A DNA stretch of 64,000 nucleotides from Halichondria panicea (Eukaryota > Porifera > Demospongiae > Suberitida > Halichondriidae), in NCBI RefSeq assembly GCF_963675165.1, contig NC_087385.1, positions 3,286,501-3,350,500 on the forward strand, given 5' to 3'. Position numbers and translations under genes: made by a program. The notes under the pieces were generated by a model. The model made no database searches, had not been told where the DNA came from, and saw only the letters and a list, made by a program, of their open reading frames with translations. This document shows positions 1 through 10,061 of this stretch, one piece after another. Positions within the stretch are counted from its first letter, which is position 1, and each line of letters opens with the position of its first letter.

Positions 1-2490
1 GGGGGTTCGACCTTGGATGTTCTTCAAGTTCTGGGAACTTATGAAGAATGTCATTCCCAGACTCAGCCATAACATGCAGCGTTGCAATATGGGTGTTGGG
101 TTGAATACCGTCAATCTTTCCACTAAGCACCCATCCAAATATAGTCTCGAAAGCTGTGGGTGTGCCTGGAGATCCAGTCCGCCGACCATGAAGATCTGCA
201 CCCAGTAGAACATCAATCTTGCCCTAGTTTTAAACTGGACAAATGTTTCCAGTTAAGGTCATGTGCTACCGGCTGTAGAGTGTGACTTTAGGAATGATAA
301 TTGCTGTGATTTCTGTCTCTCTTCCAGTACTGATAGGAGACACTTTAAAACTGGTTACAAACTGGATTGGTGTCCTGTGTTGGAGACCAGCAATTCCAGA
401 GACAGTGATATTCTGACTTGTTCGTGGAAGTCGAAGAGTTTGAGCTAAACGCTCAGAGACAAAGGACACCGAAGAGGCATTGTCCAGAAGTGCACGCGCT
501 TCTAGTGAGAAGCCATTGGGCGATGTGATCATGATCCGACATGTCATCAGAAAGAGTGTTTGACTTCAAAGGGATTGCTGTGGCCGAAATAGCTGGAGTA
601 ATCGCATCTGCATCAATGGGAGGGATGGCAGTAGATATGTGATTAGCACTCGCACTGCCAGTCTCGTTTTTGCGTTCCTCCAATTGCAATAGTGTATGGT
701 GGGATCTTTGACACTTCTTGCACCGATGAATCGATTTGCAGTTTTTGATAAAGTGACCGCTACTCAAACAATTCATGCATAATTTTTTCTCCTTTAGGAG
801 AGCATTTTACTATCATGGTTCATTGCCAGAGCGGATGCTTTTCGTTATTACATGAAATGCAGTTAGCACCAGACTCGTGGAAAACGTCTCGTAACAGAAC
901 TAGAGTTATCTAGCTTACCGTATATCTTCTAATTTATCGGACACTTCTAATTACCCCGGACACTCTTTTGGGCAATTTTTGTTGTTCTAATACAACGGAC
1001 ACTCCAGTACTTTAATATTACATTTGTTCTAAATATCCGGACAATACCTTGAAAAGTTGAGTTACCATTCATTGACGGCAAGTAAGACTTAGAGTGCTGC
1101 AGTTAGATAGCTTTGAGTAGCTAGTTTTAGATAGCTAGTGCAACTATTCAGTCGTACCCTGTTAATATTAAACTTAGCTAGCTCACATGCAGTGCTTGCT
1201 TGTTCTAATTATTCCGGACACTTCACATGCTCTATAAAAATCTGTTCCAATTATACCCGGACAATTTCCAAAATAATTATTTTTTGCTGTCCGATAAATT
1301 AGAAGATATACGGTATTAGTCTTTTTGACTTGCTGTTGAGAACGGGACTCTGAAGCTTGAGCTCTGAGATTAATGAAGTCCAACAGGTCTTGATAATGAG
1401 GTACTTTGCGCTGGGTTTGGCTATGTTTTTGCCATTCGAAAGTGGTAGTAGCATCTAATTTCAACTCAAGCACGGATGGCCCAGGATCGTATTTCATTGA
1501 CTTCAGAGCACGGAGATGCTGCTGTGCCAAGTCGTGAAGTTTTCGTAGCTCTCTGCCGGTCCCTTCTTTCAAGGACGGTGCATCAAGGATTACCTTCACG
1601 TGTGCTTGATGAATAAACCGGGGTCTTGCATGAAGGCATTCAATTGCTACTGTATAATTCTCCCCAGACTGCGAGAATTACTACATTCGCAGAACCATTC
1701 TTTAGAGCGTGCTGAAGATAAACAAGTTTCTCAGAACATGACAGACTGGACCTTTCGTGTACTGACACAGAGAACTGCTCCCAAAACCTCCTCCAGCTTA
1801 ATATGTTTCCGTCGAACATGGGAACCTCTATTTTAGGAAGTTTTACTCCATCGTGTTCACCAGATCTCGCAACTGGTGCAACTGGCTTAATATCATCACT
1901 CAGTCTGCTAACTGTCAGTGCACATTCAAATAACAATCTCCAGACCCCTGTGATTGGTGTGGAGTTCATCCCCATAGTCTAACTCTAGTGATAGCAGGTC
2001 ACTATGAGCACTATGCAGGTTAGCCTTAGTATCATTGAGTTGTTCTCTGTACTGTTTTATCAAATGTTTGTCAGGATCCAAAGCTGATACTGATTCTTCT
2101 ATTGAACGCAGGGTTCTCTCCAAATGAGTCTCCAAATGAGGCAATTTCCTTGTGGTTATTCTAAGCTCACGTTCATCAGGATCAGTGGTAGTAGTTGATT
2201 TAATTATTTGAGACAGTTGAAGTCTCATTGTGGCTATGTCCTCCTCCGTTTGGTCTAGGACTTCTTGTTGATTTAACAGTTCCTCCTCGTCGTCCAGGAA
2301 GTGGAAGTGTAGGGTCCCCTTCTAGAGAGTCTAACTTGATAAGTGCTTGTTGTGCACGATCTCGTTTAAGAGGGGACTCGCTGTCCTCCAAATCTCGTAC
2401 TTTGGTGATTAACTTGGTCAATGATGATCGAATAACACCGCGACGTTTCCGCATGTTGGAGATTGCGCGCAAGGTTTCCTCGCGAGACAT
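1..2490 (-). pseudogene. BEL/Pao LTR retrotransposon, gag and protease region (partial, disrupted)
   Basis: On the minus strand a retrotransposon polyprotein can be followed in pieces from a likely start at 2490 (begins MSREETLRA) to the left window edge. In order: a coiled N-terminal part (2490-1926); a segment with PMFDGNILSWRRFWEQF around 1830, typical of the Pao gag domain DUF1759; the gag continuation to about 1316; a zinc-binding stretch CISCNNEKHP near 870; a knuckle CMNCLSSGHFIKNC near 775-735; a Pao-type aspartic protease with LLDNASSVSFVS near 500-470, in which the usual D-S/T-G is D-N-A; then LLGADLHG and FGWVLSGKI near 220-110, a linker usual in Pao pol. Reverse transcriptase and integrase would lie left of the window. 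A MITE at 918-1313 splits gag, and frameshifts and stops are present, so it is dead. No LTR can be confirmed because the partner is outside the window. Confidence 0.85.
918..1313. mobile_element. TA-flanked MITE, CCGTATAT family, copy 1
   Basis: The 396-bp insert begins CCGTATATCTTCTAATTTAT and ends with its reverse complement, flanked by TA on both sides (916-917, 1314-1315). This is the signature of Tc1/mariner-type non-autonomous elements. It interrupts the BEL/Pao gag. A shorter relative lies at 41766-42068 inside SEH1. It carries no coding capacity of its own. Confidence 0.85.
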
Positions 2491-2499
2491 TGATTCGAC

Positions 2500-2700
2500 G
2501 ATGATACGAGCGATGCTACGTGGCCACGTGTACGTTTATTGCGTTGAGACCCGGGTCTTATAATTATACTCATATAATAATACACAATAATTATCAATAG
2601 AATTCAGTTCAATAATTGTAATGCACAATAATTGTTTACGACAAACGACAATATAATTATACGATTATATCCAACCCAACCCAACCCATAGAGGGGAGAT
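2500..2700. other. Non-coding stretch next to BEL/Pao start
   Basis: AT-rich DNA upstream (minus sense) of the BEL/Pao gag start. Retrotransposon leader or LTR sequence would be expected here, but no second LTR copy exists in the window to define it. Three AACCC-type units occur near 2671-2688. Confidence 0.4.
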
Positions 2701-2705
2701 GTTAC

Positions 2706-2905
2706 TTGAGAGTTGCTCACAAAGTAACCGCCGAATTCCATGATTGGGGATACTTGAGAACTGCTCAGGGAGTAGACACCACTTGGAGAGTTGCCCACAG
2801 AGTAGACACCACTTGGAGAGTCGCTCACAGAGTAGACACCGCTTGGAGAGTCGCTCACAGAGTAGACACCACTTGGAGAGTTGCTCAGAGAGTAGCCACC
2901 GAAGA
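2706..2905. repeat. 30-bp minisatellite
   Basis: About five to six tandem copies of a 30-bp unit containing CACTTGGAGAGTTGCCCACA followed by GAGTAGACAC. The central four copies are nearly identical and the outer ones are diverged. The unit length is a multiple of three, so open frames run through it on both strands (repeat peptide VDTTWRVAHR on +), which I regard as incidental. Confidence 0.9.
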
Positions 2906-2915
2906 CAATGATTAA

Positions 2916-4540
2916 GGATAGACTATCCGGTTCGAAGTACCTATAGAGCTACTCTAGGATTGAACAAGATTAGGCAGGCTAACAACTTTTTCAAACAGTA
3001 AAAGTGTACCATGAGGTGTGAACACTAAGTGTGATCAACAGACTAACGAATAAGACAAATACAGATATAAATTCCATACTAACCACAAACAGACACAATG
3101 CATGTTCAGACACTCAGTGATAAAAAATTTTCGTTTGCACCATCTGATCAAGCATGTGTTACTATGAATGTATGCAAAAAACTACTAAGGCTGAAAATGT
3201 GTCTGATAAACGCTAATGTCTGTAAGAACAGACAATCATCAGACACAACCTACTTGTAGGGGGATATATTGAGAGTCACATAGTAAACAAAACTCCGGAG
3301 TTGCAAAACGCCATGCAGCACCTATCAATGTCAAGCCCCACCCCTGACATACGGGCTGTATAGGGGCATTAGTAGGGCACTCACTTTCCCCGTATGGAGC
3401 GGTATCCGTGCCAGTATTGGCCGAGTTTTGGCCAGGCAGGCCGGGACAATAGGCAGGACACAATTTTTAATTTGCGCATGTGCAACTGCCATTTCCTGGG
3501 ACACAATTAAATCAAGAGAAGAGTTACTGTTTTATTCTATAAATATTAACACCAGTAACTGAGCGAGTTCCTGGGACACAATCTAGGGGACATGTACTTA
3601 ATATAAACCAGAAGAGTTGCTGATTTTTTCATTCCACCAAAGTGCTATAATTTAGAGGAGTGTTATGATGTGCAATCTACACTACCGAAAAATTCATTGA
3701 GTTATATAGCGATCTTTACCCACAAATTTTCTCAGCCGGTTCAGAAAGTTCTATAGCGATCTTTACCCACATGAATTTTAAAAGGAAATCTTCTCAGCAG
3801 GCCAAACAGTCCTGGCTCGGATTGTGTCCCAGCTGCACAACCCTGATGGTACAGCAGTGTTCTCTTTCAGACTCAACTTCGGTTTGGTCGGTTGGTCTGT
3901 CTATTGTGACCTCATGGAGCTCATCCAAAAACTTTACTGGAGGATTGTTACTGTAGCGAACTGAACAGGGATTGTGTATGGCCTTATTTATACACTTACC
4001 TTGAGCCTTGGTTTCATGTTTAAATCTGGTTACTGCTCTGGTTGCTAAGAAAAACCACCAGGAATGTCCCATGTGTGTATTATTTAGGTTGTTATTGTGT
4101 TTGAGTGTCTTCTGAGTTTGAGTGTCTTCTGAGCACTTTTGTGTAAGAGAACTCGTTACCAAGTAAATAATTTAGGGGTCAAAGGTCGCGCCCACGGCAG
4201 CTCTTTTTACACTCAAAACTCGCTCCGAGTTCCGGAAGTTGCTAATCTGGTACTGTTGATTTCAATTTGCTTCGAACGCGGTGCGTAGTAGATTACCATA
4301 CCAAAATTTGAATTTATTTTGCCGTTTTGCTCACCAAGACTGTGACATCAGCTGAATCAGCAAGAACAGTGGCTTACACCAAAGATATTGCTGTTAGTCG
4401 TCTGGCAGAGGCTAGGCATGAATATGCCTTTCGTCTATACAAGAGATTTATTGACACTGAAAGCTCGATGAATATCATGAGCTGTATATAATGTCTCTTT
4501 TAATAGGTAACCCGGAACCCAGGGCTGTATTTAAGTGAAA
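2916..4540. other. Gene-free stretch with a short dispersed repeat
   Basis: No convincing coding sequence. Around 3425-3515 is an 80-bp repeat with the core GGACACAATTTTTAATTTGC and a GCGCATGTGC near-palindrome; a second direct copy lies at about 6068-6145. Related GGGACACAAT fragments occur near 3570 and, inverted, near 3820. The rest shows nothing I can name. Confidence 0.5.
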
Positions 4541-4589
4541 TTTGCTTGGCGCGTAATTGTATCTGGATCAACTGTTTGCAGGGTGTTAC

Positions 4590-5040
4590 AGAGAAATGGC
4601 TACACAAGGAAGAAAATCAGGGCGATGTGTTGAATACAGGGGTGCCTTTATGGCTGAAATCATTGACTATCCAGGTGACTTTTTTGTGTGGTTCGATGAA
4701 ACAGGCATTCGATATCAGATTCGTGGCTTACCCCCTGTTTATCACCGTTATCTCAGTTCTGAAGGTCTTATAGCACATAAAATTATGTGATAAATTTTTG
4801 CAGGGTAACCTTATTCCATGTATGCAGTCCTTTCCAGCACCTCGATCCATCTGACAACTGTTCGATTCACCATGTACATCGATTCACCAATTCACCATGT
4901 ACAATGAAGGACCTTTTACATTACCACTTTATAGTTCTGACTATAACCCATGTGAGGAGTTACATCAAGTATTACTTAAAAGACCACGACGAATTGCTCA
5001 ATCCTACATCAAGTTGTTTAGACAAGTTCTGAACTCAGCA
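4590..5040 (+). pseudogene. Tc1/IS630-type transposase fragment (DDE domain)
   Basis: The + strand frame from about 4590 to 4790 encodes MAEIIDYPGDFFVWFDETG then IRGLPPVYHRYL, which matches the DDE_3 domain of IS630/Tc1 transposases around the first catalytic aspartate (the D of FDETG). After a gap and frame changes, about 4930-5030 encodes YSSDYNPCEEL and, in another frame, VRSYIKYYLKDHDELL, matching the third acidic position and the C-terminal helices. The middle of the domain is missing and at least two frameshifts are present. This is a decayed fragment without clear terminal repeats. Confidence 0.7.
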
Positions 5041-5164
5041 TTTTTAAGTGTCACAATGTAAACAATGGATTTCACATGCAGGATATGTTTAAATTAGAGT
5101 ACAACAATTATTATAAATTACCGTGTCAAAACCCATGATATTCAGCATCAGCCATCTTCTTTCA

Positions 5165-5700
5165 ATTTATGCCACTTGGTCAGCTGGTCAATACACTGTG
5201 TGCGTAATCAAATGCGTTTTCCAGGACTCGACACACTAACAGCAGGCTTCCCTTGCTTGCCGAAAAAAGGTTTGTTGGGAGGATTATCGTATGCGTCATG
5301 TCATGCTCAGGAGTTCCCTGGTGTACTTGCTTCCCAGGTTTTTCGCTTGAATTCAGTTCGTCCATCTTTTGAAGCCTCGCATCAGACAACTGGTCCATCA
5401 TCAGATGTGTCACTAGAACTTAAGGGTCTCTTTGCACGAGACAGCTTAATCCACAAATTAATCCCTTGTCTTCTGCGATGCTCTCTTTGATAGTTCTTCA
5501 TCACCTATTAGAGGAATTTGCTTCCCTTTAAAGCTGTGACCAGGTACAAAGTACCCAAGAGTGAATTCTTTACTGGCAAGGTGATCCTTTAAATCGGCCA
5601 GAAGTGCGCAAAACTGCGCAAAACATATTATCGAGTAATAAAAACTCCCATTCAACAACAGCATTGTTCCCATGAAGAGTGAAGCTTCCACCTTACCTAT
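5165..5700 (-). pseudogene. Degenerate copy of a multicopy invertebrate gene family
   Basis: Read on the minus strand with several frameshifts: DLKDHLASKEFTLGYFVPGH and KGKQIPLIGDEEL (about 5600-5490), an SSDTSDDG low-complexity linker (about 5410), YDNPPNKPFFGKQGKP (about 5285) and finally SPGKR..LRTQCIDQLTKWHKLKEDG (about 5230-5160). The order of a YFVPGHG-like N-terminal module, a Ser-rich linker, a D-PP-P patch and a C-terminal SPGKR-QL helical module is one I recall from many uncharacterised sponge and cnidarian proteins. Function unknown. It contains stops and is not expressed as it stands. The same family layout is seen at 15545-16152. Confidence 0.55.
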
Positions 5701-6390
5701 AATTATAATTACGCGTTATAATTATGTATTATATGCATGGATATATCCAATAACTGTGTGTGGTTGCAGGTTACTTACACTTGTCTGTTGAACATGAGAT
5801 CCAGACTGGTTGACGGTAACGATTTCGTTCCTGCCTGGACTGGATTTATGTTATGGTAGGATTTAATGGTGAATTAGATATGACCAATCTGGACGCAAAC
5901 GCCTCCAAACCACAGCTCGAGCCCACTTCAGCCATCTGTTTTCTCAAGTAGCTATAGCACGTGTTTGAGCCGGGGATGTTGCTCACCGGACGTTCCAAGT
6001 AAATTGAAATCAACAGCCATCTTTGCGTTTATTACACACACTTGATAAGAGGATTGGCCGCAAAAACCGGGCCGGGAAAATAGGCGGGACACAATTTTAA
6101 TTTGCGCATGCGCAACTGTAGCTGGGACACAATGCCAATCCTGGACGTTTCAGTGCATGACACTGCATATTGAAGGACAGTGACACTGCATTTATAAATC
6201 AATTTATTGAATTCGGGAAAACGTTGTTAATTAGTGGGCGTGCCGCTTTAAAAGGGGGCGTAGTCACTGCGCGCCGGCTCTATATAAGATGTTGACATTG
6301 AGTCCAGTCCATTGACTATCACTTGCCCACTGCCAAATTGTTTGAGAGTAAGTACCGTTACGTAGGTAGATCTGATGTCTTTGCTATAAA
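5701..6390. repeat. Gene-free stretch with dispersed repeat X
   Basis: No coding sequence found. About 6068-6145 is a second copy of the GGACACAAT repeat. About 6152-6280 (repeat X, GTGCATGACACTGCATATTG ... AATTAGTGGGCGTGCCGCTT) recurs at 50166-50300 in the same orientation, although the neighbouring blocks A and B are inverted with respect to each other. Confidence 0.6.
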
Positions 6391-6394
6391 CATT

Positions 6395-8895
6395 TAACCA
6401 GGTGTAAATCAATGCAGCCAGTAGCCAGCCCCACCCTCTTGTTATGCAGGGAGCCCACCCTTTTGTTATGTAGAGACCAACCCCACCCTGCAGAGAAAAC
6501 TTTGTCACAACAAACAATACTAGGTAGTTCGTACGAACCCAACGACTGGATCCACCCCTGATGTACGTATAAATCAATGTATAACTTACATGCTCTCTCG
6601 AATACATACACACATGTAGTGCAACATTTTCTAATGGCCTCTAAAAGCATTTCGTGTAGGATTGCAAATTAACCCACAAAAACTAAGTCTGTCACAATAT
6701 TCAAATTTGTATCTGGTGATCATCCCCTCGTGTTGAATTATCATTATAAGTAAGCTCAGAGGTCGGACAACACTTGAACTTTAATTCACTAATAATAATC
6801 CCAAATTGCTTTTCGTGCTTTTCGTGCTGTGTGTTGTCTCGAGGATAATGAAGTCAATGAAGTCATTCTGTTCTCTATTAATCCAATTTTATTTGCTAAA
6901 CCACACCCAAAATGTCATATCCGGCCGTAATACACTTACAAAATTACCTTGTTTGGGACAGCCAGCACTGGCCAGTAAACGAAATAGCGAGTGGCCGTAC
7001 TTCAGGGTGAGTTTTGTGTAATATTTATAGCTAGCATTCCGTGCCAAGCCGGTATATCGAGCCGGTATATCGAAGTGGCCGTACTTTAGAGAGCGAGACT
7101 CTACTGTTGTAGCCGAGTAGCTCTCTTTGTCAGAATATTTTCGTGAGACATTTTACGGGAAAAAAATCCAATAATGTTGTGCAGCAGGCTCACCTGAAAT
7201 GTCAAGTGATGTCCGACCTCTTCTGATATAAGCTCGTTACAAAGCCCCTCGAAAATGTTGCGCTATACGGTATAATATATGTCTGATAGTAACGATTACG
7301 CCCACCCTAAACATGCTGCAAAGCAGCTACAGGTGGGGTGGGCTTAATTTAAATGTGTAGATCTTAGGCTACTATTCTTAGCGGATAAGAAAACACAACA
7401 CACCACCAAAACACACCACCAATTTTCTCAATGAACATAATATTAATTGGCTGTGGATACTGAAGATTATCACGAGTCTGTGCTGCATGAGTGAGGCACG
7501 GACGAGTGATAATCATCAGTAATCTAGGGGATAATACAAATTGCTCTGCGCATGCAAAAGGATGCGTAGAAAAATGTTGACAACCCGTTTTGAACAGCGT
7601 TAGTCAGCCGCTCTGGGAGAGTCTGTCTGAGCACTGTAGTCTGACTTTTTTGGCCAGGCCGGAATCAGATCATAGATGAAACGAAAGTCTACAAAGAGGC
7701 CTTGAAAACTATCTGCATTTCGCAATTTTAATTTTTGCCAGGTAACGCGCTCAAAATAAGAAAGTTGTGTTTCTTTGAGATATCATAATATCCTAAGCAA
7801 TTTATAGTACGCCTATTCTGTGGGCCACATGTAGTCACGGCCTCTTGCACAAGGCCTCAGAAAGTGCTAATGACTGACCGACATGAAAGTATGTAAGTGT
7901 CCTGGTTTAAAAATAGGTACAGATCAGAAGTGAGTCACGCTAGAATAAGCACATTTGCGAGTGGTTTATTCTCCAGTGTGTAGAAATGTAAATGTTTTTT
8001 TGGCTACCTCGCAAACCACGCCCTTAGCCCCACAGGGAAGAGTGAATTTTCGTTTCCAATCCTCTTTCCTTCATCTCTGATCAGATCAAGGATTGACAAA
8101 ATGAAGAACAACAAGCAGTTGGACGCATTAATTTACAGCTACCTAGCTGTGGTTACGTCGTTCGCAACCGTGGGGAAAAGGGTCATTTGAATTTGTGGTC
8201 ACCCACCAACTTGTGACCACCAACTTAGTTTGATTTGCCCCCAATGAAGACTTGGCTTAGAAGATGGGCGTGGTTACGCACAGACACACTAACCAGCCTT
8301 GCTTTTTTAATTTTTAATTTTAAATTTGTGCAGAGGTCAACAAAAAATAGCTGTAAAATGTAATCTAATACTAATCTGAGACTATAATAATTTATACAGA
8401 CAGACAGTTAATACACGAAAGAGTACGTTAGAGAGATTACTTAAAAGTTTGTAGCGAAATCCCATCCACATTATTCCAGGCTGAGGTTGTATCTAAGAAA
8501 AAAGAAGACTGAAACTGATTTGTTTTGCTCACGTTGGATGTCGCGTTGTGTTATCTGGTCGGCAAAGATGACCCTTTAGGTTTATCAGAGGGGTGGTGAC
8601 CTTTATGGAAGTATTGAATTTGTCGTCCGAGCGGGAGGAGGCGTGTGGTATAAGATCACAAGAAAAAAGGAGTACAAAAAAAAGGAGTACAATGTCAATA
8701 GTGCCAATCCCTCTCCAATATCAACAATATTGACAAGTTGATAGCATGCTCCTTTGTTGTTGTAGTAAAGGCTATACGTTGACTAGCCTCGAGACCAGGC
8801 ACATGCGCGAACTATCGTAAACTAGTTTGTTTACTAGTTTCTTTCCGTATTAACTTCTGTGAAGCTTATGCTGCGTTGTCGAGAAGTGGCCCTTT
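6395..8895. repeat. Block A: long inverted duplicate of 45.9-50.1 kb
   Basis: Successive segments of this block are found in reverse complement and reverse order at 45885-50090 (block B). Examples: GTAAATCAATGCAGCCAGTA near 6405 against about 50075; AAAGCAGCTACAGGTGGGGT near 7321 against about 48910; TGAAGAACAACAAGCAGTTG near 8101 against about 47945; and the cluster ending TATACGTTGACTAGCCTCGA near 8775 against about 46710. Block A is shorter because it lacks the block-B pieces at about 46030-46673 and 47035-47460. It also contains part of the MITE with the ATTCCG-type end (about 6840-7106). No intact gene is present. Confidence 0.85.
7681..8079. mobile_element. GGATTGGAAAC-family TIR element (block A copy)
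   Basis: A 399-bp element bounded by CATAGATGA... and ...TTCATCTCTG, with the inner motif GTTTCCAATCC at the right end and a 7-bp target duplication ATCAGAT on both sides (7674-7680, 8080-8086). The left terminus has lost part of the inner motif. The orthologous insertion in block B is at 47978-48517 with the complementary duplication ATCTGAT. Confidence 0.8.
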
Positions 8896-9066
8896 ACAGT
8901 GGATTGCAGTGCACTTGCAACTCCAAAACCCAAAACAGCAAAACCACAAAATATGAATGTTGTTAATATGAAATTGTTAAACTTGTATTGGTAATGCCAC
9001 GTGGTTACTAGATCTGAATATTGATGCTTTCTTTCTAGACTCTATATAGCTAACTAACAGCTAGAT

Positions 9067-9202
9067 ATGGCCATGGATGGAGACTCTGGAATACCCTCTG
9101 AAGTAGTACAGCAGAATCACTTTGGGCATGGCCCCATGTACAGCTACAGTGGTCAAGGTTTACCTGCCCATATGATCATGAACTCCTGTCAATCACACCA
9201 AG
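9067..9202 (+). CDS. Candidate first coding exon of an unidentified host gene
   Basis: An ATG at 9067 opens 45 codons plus one base, ending at 9202 in a consensus donor (CACCAAG|GTAATT). The peptide begins MAMDGDSGIPSEVVQQNHFG and continues with a Gly/His/Tyr/Met-rich stretch. A TATATA-like motif lies about 20-25 bp before the ATG. Composition is protein-like, unlike the neighbouring non-coding DNA. The character (short, acidic then Tyr/Gly/His-rich) would suit the leader of a transcription factor, but this is inference and I do not recognise the gene. I could not find the next exon; the Gypsy element at 9899 may sit in the first intron. Confidence 0.45.
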
Positions 9203-9893
9203 GTAATTAAGCATACTGTATTTCCTGGTGTATATTAATGCATATTTCCCACCTACTACACTTTTGCCATGTAGTCTAGTGGGGTTTAACTGTCATAAAT
9301 TGGCACCTCAGGGCTACAAGGGAAAATATGGCTCATAAATTGGCACCTCAAGCATATGCAGCAAAAATAAAATTAACGGTATTTTCGATGAATGAAGATG
9401 AATGAAATGTCTTGCAAGAGAAACAAAATGTCATAAATGAAACACATAATTATAGAGTCGGGTGCAGTCTGTAAGACTAGTTCATCAAAATTCTGCTGTG
9501 TGCTTGCAGAAGGAACTGCTTTAGAGACACTCTGGGAGACTAGCTGGCTCAGGCAGACTTGCTCACTAGCACTAGTACTGCACGCACTGCACTAGGCCTG
9601 TTCAGCTTCTGTATTCAAAGAAAAAGAAGCCAGTTTAATAATAATATAGGAGTGGCTATTTTAAGCTTACCTTTGCTTGCTTACTAGCCTGGCATAGCCA
9701 AAGAGAGCTAGCTGTGTTGTTTTTTCTGGCTGGTTGAGTGCTGCAGTACTATAGGTGGAGGGAGAGGCTGACTAATTGCACAGAGAGGGGGAGTGGCTCT
9801 GTACCGGTCGCTTGGAGGGAGGGGCTGGCCGGCTGCTCATTATTCTGTCGCAAGGCTTTGAGTGTGGACTGGAGCCCTGCATGGTATGTGGTG
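9203..9893. other. Gene-free stretch before the Gypsy insertion
   Basis: AT-rich DNA with no convincing exon. A possible acceptor TGTGCTTGCAG near 9510 is followed by an open frame of fewer than 30 codons that I do not trust. Confidence 0.3.
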
Positions 9894-9898
9894 TGGAC

Positions 9899-10044
9899 TG
9901 TAGAATTAGGGATTAGACAGGTACCAATGTAGCTTTATCAACACGAGACAACATAAGACATGCGCACAAATCATAAGGTAAAGATCACAACACTAACAAA
10001 GGATAAATACAAACAGCATACATAGTAAATACAGTTATACCACA
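9899..10044 (-). repeat. 3' LTR of the Gypsy element
   Basis: 146 bp, identical to 15148-15293. The element reads on the minus strand, so this is its downstream LTR. It is preceded in that sense by the purine tract AAGGGGGAGA (about 10045-10054). Confidence 0.95.
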
Positions 10045-10061
10045 TCTCCCCCTTAAGTCAC

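Noticed and set aside
2706-2915. CRISPR-like array of 30-bp repeats
   Set aside because: The units are directly adjacent with no spacers, and the context is eukaryotic. It is a minisatellite.
9510-9595. Possible second exon after the orphan exon at 9067
   Set aside because: It reads for fewer than 30 codons to a stop with unconvincing composition.
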